Position numbers and translations under genes: made by a program. A stretch of 44,843 nt of DNA from an uncultured Bacilli bacterium (GTDB lineage: Bacteria > Bacillota_I > Bacilli_A > RF39 > UBA660): assembly GCA_934097085.1 (NCBI GenBank), contig CAKONK010000012.1, positions 1 through 44,843 on the forward strand, read 5' to 3'. The notes beneath the pieces were generated by a model, which was not told where the DNA came from, did not search any database, and saw nothing but the letters and a program-made list of their open reading frames with translations. This document shows, one piece after another, positions 41,312 to 44,843 of this stretch (its first letter is position 1; each line of letters starts with the position of its first letter).

Positions 41312-43046
41312 AAGATTATCAAAATTAAATCATAGTTGTGCACACTTAATGGCACAAGCAATTAAACATTTATATCCAAATGCTATGTTTTGGGTAGGAC
41401 CTGTTATTGAAGAAGGCTTTTATTATGATGTTGATTTAGGAGATGTTACTTTAACAGAGGAAGATCTTCCTAAAATTGAAAAAGAAATGAAAAAAATAGC
41501 TAAAGATGGAAAAAGAATAATTAGACATGAGATTTCTAAAGAGGAAGCACTTAATATGTTTGGAAAAGATCCATACAAAGTTGATCTTATTAATCGTTTT
41601 CCTGATGGAACTGTAATTTCTTGCTATTCACAAGGCGATTTTACCGATCTTTGTCGTGGACCACACGTTGATACTGTAAAAGAATTAAAATATTTTAAAT
41701 TATTAAAATTTTCCGGAGCATACTTTAAAGGCGATGCTAAAAACAAAATGCTTCAGAGAATATATGGTGTTTGTTTTGATACTGAAGAAGAACTTAATGA
41801 ATATTTACAACTTTTAGAGGAAGCAAAAGAAAGAGACCATAGAAAAATTGGAAAAGATTTAGGAATATTTATGTTTTCTGACCTTGTTGGTAAAGGGCTT
41901 CCTATGTGGCTTCCAAATGGTTTTATTTTAAGGAGAACTTTAGCTGATTACATAATGGATAAAGAGTTAAAACTTGGTTATAAACATGTTATGACTCCAT
42001 CACTAGGTAATGTAGATTTATATAAAACATCTGGGCATTGGGATCATTATAAGGATGATATGTTTCCAGCAATGGAACTTGAAAATGAAAGTTATGTTTT
42101 AAGACCAATGAATTGTCCACATCATATGATGATATATAAAAATTTCTTACATTCATATAAAGATTTACCTATAAGAATTGCTGAAATTGCAAATGACTTT
42201 AGATATGAATCTTCAGGAGCATGCTGTGGTATAGAAAGAACAAGAGCATTTACGCAAAATGATTCTCATATTTTCTGTACTCCAGAGGAAATTAAAAGCG
42301 AAATTAAGGGTGTTATTGCATTAATACTAGATGTATATAAAGATTTTGGATTTAATACTTATGAATTTAGACTTTCATTAAGAGATTCTGAAAATACTGA
42401 AAAATATTTTGGTAATGATGAACTATGGGAGAAAAGTGAAAAAGCTTTACGTGAAGTATTAACTGAACTTAATGTTCCATTTTATGAGGCTTTAGGTGAA
42501 GCAGCATTTTATGGACCAAAGATTGATGTACAGGTAAAGAGTGCTATTGGACACGATGTTACACTTTCAACTGTACAGGTTGACTATCAATTACCTGAAA
42601 GATTTGAACTTGAATATGTAAATGATAAAGGTGAAAAAGAAAGACCAATTGTTATTCATCGTGCTATTTTAGGGTCATTAGACCGCTTTACAGCATTTTT
42701 ACTCGAGGAATGTAAAGGTTATTTACCTTTATGGCTTGCTCCAAATCAAATCAATATTATACCTGTAAACAATGAATATCATTTAAAATATGCAAAAGAA
42801 ATTTATGAATTATTATCTAATGAAGGATTTAAAGTACTTCTTGATGATAGAAATGAAAAACTTGGTTATAAAATAAGAGAAAGTATAATGAAAAAATATC
42901 CTTATACATTAATATTAGGACAAAAAGAGGTTGATAATAATAATATTAGTTTTAGACGTAGTCAGAGTGAAGAAACAATTACTTTATCTAAAGAAGAGTT
43001 CATTAAAATGTTACATGATGAAATAGCAAGCAAAGGTATCAAATGA
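41289..43046 (+). CDS. thrS: Threonine-tRNA ligase without TGS domain
   Basis: 585 aa. Charges tRNA-Thr. The editing domain starts at once (HSCAHLMAQAIKHLYP, then DLCRGPHVD), so the usual ~60-residue N-terminal TGS (N1) domain is absent. The class II core has MNCPHHMMIY, RYESSGACCGIERTRAFTQ and HRAILGSLDRF, and the anticodon-binding domain is complete. The start at 41289 has AAGGAGAAGG upstream; an earlier in-frame start at 41265 adds only eight basic residues. It overlaps the SDR gene by four bases. Confidence 0.97.
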   Translation: MKKILEDERLSKLNHSCAHLMAQAIKHLYPNAMFWVGPVIEEGFYYDVDLGDVTLTEEDLPKIEKEMKKIAKDGKRIIRHEISKEEALNMFGKDPYKVDLINRFPDGTVISCYSQGDFTDLCRGPHVDTVKELKYFKLLKFSGAYFKGDAKNKMLQRIYGVCFDTEEELNEYLQLLEEAKERDHRKIGKDLGIFMFSDLVGKGLPMWLPNGFILRRTLADYIMDKELKLGYKHVMTPSLGNVDLYKTSGHWDHYKDDMFPAMELENESYVLRPMNCPHHMMIYKNFLHSYKDLPIRIAEIANDFRYESSGACCGIERTRAFTQNDSHIFCTPEEIKSEIKGVIALILDVYKDFGFNTYEFRLSLRDSENTEKYFGNDELWEKSEKALREVLTELNVPFYEALGEAAFYGPKIDVQVKSAIGHDVTLSTVQVDYQLPERFELEYVNDKGEKERPIVIHRAILGSLDRFTAFLLEECKGYLPLWLAPNQINIIPVNNEYHLKYAKEIYELLSNEGFKVLLDDRNEKLGYKIRESIMKKYPYTLILGQKEVDNNNISFRRSQSEETITLSKEEFIKMLHDEIASKGIK

Positions 43047-43810
43047 AAAACATTGCAATAATTACTGGTGCTTCATCAGGAATAGGTAAAGAGTTTTTAT
43101 TAAATATACCAAAAAATATTGAAGTTGATGAAATATGGGCAATTGCTAGAGAAAAAAATTTTCTTGAAGAATTAAAGGAGGAAACTAAGTTAAATATTAG
43201 AACATTTTCTATTAATTTAGAAAAAGAAACTAATTTAATGAAAATTAAAGATTTACTTGAAGAGGAAAAGCCTAATATAAAATTATTAATTAATGCTGCG
43301 GGATTTGGTAAGTTTGAAAAAAGTACAAACATTTCTTTAGAGGATTCTATAGGAATGATTAAAGTAAATGATATGGCTCTTACTTCCTTGTGTTTAATGG
43401 CAATACCTTATATGAAAAATAATTCTAATATAATAAATATTGCTTCAGTAGCGGCTTTTCAACCAGTACCTTATATTAACGTTTATGCAGCAAGTAAAGC
43501 GTATGTGTTATCATTTTCAAGAAGTTTAGGAAAAGAACTATCAAAAGATGGGATACATGTTTTAACCGTTTGCCCATTTTGGACTAAAACAAAGTTTTTC
43601 GATAGAGCCGTAGAAAAAAATAAAGTTATTAAAAAATATGTTGTTATGTATGAACCAACAGATGTTGTAAGAAAAGCATATAATGATATGCAAAAGAAAA
43701 AAAGTGTTAGTGTATATGGATTTATATCAAATGGTCAAAGATTATTATGCAAATTACTTCCGCATAATTTTGTAATGAGTATTTGGTGTAAACAGCAAAA
43801 ATTAAAGTAG
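43043..43810 (+). CDS. SDR-family oxidoreductase
   Basis: 255 aa. A classical short-chain dehydrogenase: ITGASSGIGKEF for NAD(P) binding, NAAGFGKFE, INIASVAAFQP for the catalytic Ser region and YAASKAYVLSFSRSL for the Tyr-xxx-Lys. It is translationally coupled to thrS (ATGA). The family acts on diverse alcohols and ketones, and the C-terminus (WCKQQKLK) is basic. The substrate cannot be read from sequence. Confidence 0.9.
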   Translation: MKNIAIITGASSGIGKEFLLNIPKNIEVDEIWAIAREKNFLEELKEETKLNIRTFSINLEKETNLMKIKDLLEEEKPNIKLLINAAGFGKFEKSTNISLEDSIGMIKVNDMALTSLCLMAIPYMKNNSNIINIASVAAFQPVPYINVYAASKAYVLSFSRSLGKELSKDGIHVLTVCPFWTKTKFFDRAVEKNKVIKKYVVMYEPTDVVRKAYNDMQKKKSVSVYGFISNGQRLLCKLLPHNFVMSIWCKQQKLK

Positions 43811-43823
43811 AGAAGGAGTAATT

Positions 43824-44588
43824 ATGATTTTATTAATTATTTTAGCAATAGTTTTGATTGTTATTTTAGGTTCGTTAAAACAAATTAACGAATATGAAAG
43901 AGGAGTTAAATTTACCGCAGGTAAGTTTACTAAAATTATGTTACCAGGATGGAGAATTGTTTTGCCAATTTTTCAAAGTTATAAAAAAGTGGATATAAGA
44001 ACAAAAGTAGATGATGTTCCAGAACAAGAGGCAATTACTAAAGATAATGTTTCTGTAAAAATAAATGCTGTTATATATTATAAGGTATTTGATGCATCAC
44101 TTGCCGTTTTAGAGGTAGAAGATTTTTACTATGCAACTGCTCAACTTGCTCAAACTACAATGCGTAATATTGTTGGTAGTGTTACATTAGATGAACTATT
44201 ATGTGAAAGAGAGAAAGTTTCTTCACAAATAAAAGAAATAATCGATAAGGAAACTGATCCTTGGGGAATAAAGGTTGAAAATGTTGAACTTAAAGATATT
44301 TCTCTTACTGATGAGATGAAAAGAGTTATTGCAAGGGCTGCTGAAGCTGAAAGAGAAAAACAAGCAGTTATTACAAAATCAATAGGTGAAAAAGAAGCCG
44401 CAGAAAATTTAGCTGAAGCTGCAAAAAAATTAGCAGAAAGTCCTGGCGCTCTTCATTTAAGAACATTAGAAACTATAAACGATGTTTCTTCAGATCAGTC
44501 TAATACAATATTCTTTCCAATTCCAATGGATGTTTTGGAAGCGGTTAAAGGTTATTCTGAAAAGATAAAAAAAGATAATAAAAAGTAA
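43824..44588 (+). CDS. Slipin/stomatin-like SPFH protein
   Basis: 254 aa. A short N-terminal membrane anchor (ILLIILAIVLIVILGSL) is followed by an SPFH/band 7 domain (INEYERGVKFTAGKFTKIMLPG, VDIRTKVDDVPEQEAITKDN, ALAQTT-type AQLAQTTMRNIVGSV). A charged coiled coil (ARAAEAEREKQAVITKSIGEKEAAE) and a terminal hydrophobic stretch close it. Slipins form oligomeric cages on membranes; a paired NfeD gene, often next door, is not present here. Start with GAAGGAG. Confidence 0.9.
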   Translation: MILLIILAIVLIVILGSLKQINEYERGVKFTAGKFTKIMLPGWRIVLPIFQSYKKVDIRTKVDDVPEQEAITKDNVSVKINAVIYYKVFDASLAVLEVEDFYYATAQLAQTTMRNIVGSVTLDELLCEREKVSSQIKEIIDKETDPWGIKVENVELKDISLTDEMKRVIARAAEAEREKQAVITKSIGEKEAAENLAEAAKKLAESPGALHLRTLETINDVSSDQSNTIFFPIPMDVLEAVKGYSEKIKKDNKK

Positions 44589-44612
44589 TTAGCATTGCTA
44601 GTTATTTTTTTT
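44586..44612 (+). terminator. Terminator of the thrS-slipin operon
   Basis: TAATTAGC and GCTAGTTA pair around an ATT loop (one G-U), followed by eight T. Confidence 0.75.
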
Positions 44613-44724
44613 GATTCAATGCATATATTAATTAATGTATGTCTATCAAAACTGTATTTTTACATAGATTTGACGCAGTTTACAACAAAAAATCAAATTT
44701 TTTCAAAAAAAGTACAAAAAAGCG

Positions 44725-44753
44725 TTGACAATAAAAAAATAGTTTGATATATT
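44725..44753 (+). promoter_or_regulatory. rRNA operon promoter
   Basis: A consensus TTGACA (44725-44730) and TATATT (44748-44753) with 17-base spacing, in A-rich surroundings (UP-element-like), gives a start near 44760. This is the strongest promoter in the window. Confidence 0.85.
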
Positions 44754-44759
44754 AATTTT

Positions 44760-44843
44760 GCACTTGAAAAAAGAGGTGCGAGAAGTTCTTTGAAAACTAA
44801 GTAAAAAAAGTCAATTTGAGAAGCCAAGGAAAACTAAAGATAA
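44760..44843 (+). other. rRNA operon leader (16S gene just beyond the window)
   Basis: The leader contains GTTCTTTGAAAACTAA, typical of the region before 16S rRNA in Firmicutes, and AAGCCAAGGAAAA further on. No 16S sequence is present before the window ends. Confidence 0.75.

Noticed and set aside
1..44843. Alternative genetic code (TGA = Trp) as in Mycoplasma
   Set aside because: TGA is used as a stop, for example in the thrS gene (ending AAATGA) and rpoZ (ending TCTTGA), and TGG is used for Trp throughout.
44589..44843. 16S rRNA gene start
   Set aside because: Only promoter and leader are present; no 16S helices are recognisable before the window ends.

Overview
The window is AT-rich, densely coded DNA that uses TGA as a stop. 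Its Gram-positive features are T-box leaders on leuS and thrS, purine-rich ribosome binding sites, lipobox lipoproteins, a YtxH-type protein and a Cse60-type sporulation protein. Together they suggest an uncultured, probably gut-associated member of Bacillota, near Bacilli/Mollicutes-related lineages. The phylum-level placement rests on features seen here; the finer placement is inference.

Layout. 1-4.3 kb: a surface protein whose C-terminal segment looks like a diversity-generating retroelement (DGR) variable region, then a GH31-fold protein lacking the usual acid/base Asp. 4.3-7.4 kb: leucine T-box, small membrane protein, leuS. 7.4-11.5 kb: RluA-type pseudouridine synthase, Cse60-like protein, a Met/Asn-rich coiled-coil protein, trmB, a lipoprotein and a YtxG/YtxH-like envelope cluster. 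11.5-12.25 kb: a chromosomal type III toxin-antitoxin locus. It has a minus-strand promoter, two imperfect 50-nt repeats that fold as H-type pseudoknots with compensatory changes, a terminator, and a ToxN/AbiQ/TenpN-like toxin gene. 12.3-18.6 kb: uppP, small envelope proteins, an exported thioredoxin-fold protein and an acyl-CoA synthetase. 18.7-20 kb: a holin-like/lysin pair facing an XRE regulator. 20-27 kb: two DMT permeases, a SWIM-SNF2 helicase and a CinA C-terminal protein. 27.0-28.24 kb: an IS3/IS150-type element inserted into the loop of a palindrome. 28.2-40 kb: VanZ-RDD and PHP proteins, a large unknown protein, DUF362, tandem TPR-like paralogues, a CPWC protein, a serine hydrolase, an ASCH-Nudix fusion, rpoZ and tRNA-Ala. 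40.2-44.8 kb: threonine T-box, small ORF, thrS without a TGS domain, an SDR and a slipin. The window ends in the promoter and leader of an rRNA operon whose 16S gene lies just outside.

Most of the region is housekeeping or envelope-related core genome. The clearest accessory systems are the type III toxin-antitoxin locus, the holin/lysin cassette, the IS element and the DGR-like variable surface protein. Many genes have an extended -10 promoter (TG-N-TATAAT-like) only 8-40 nt before the start codon, and one (7469) appears leaderless. No reverse transcriptase, CRISPR array, integrase or structural phage gene was found.
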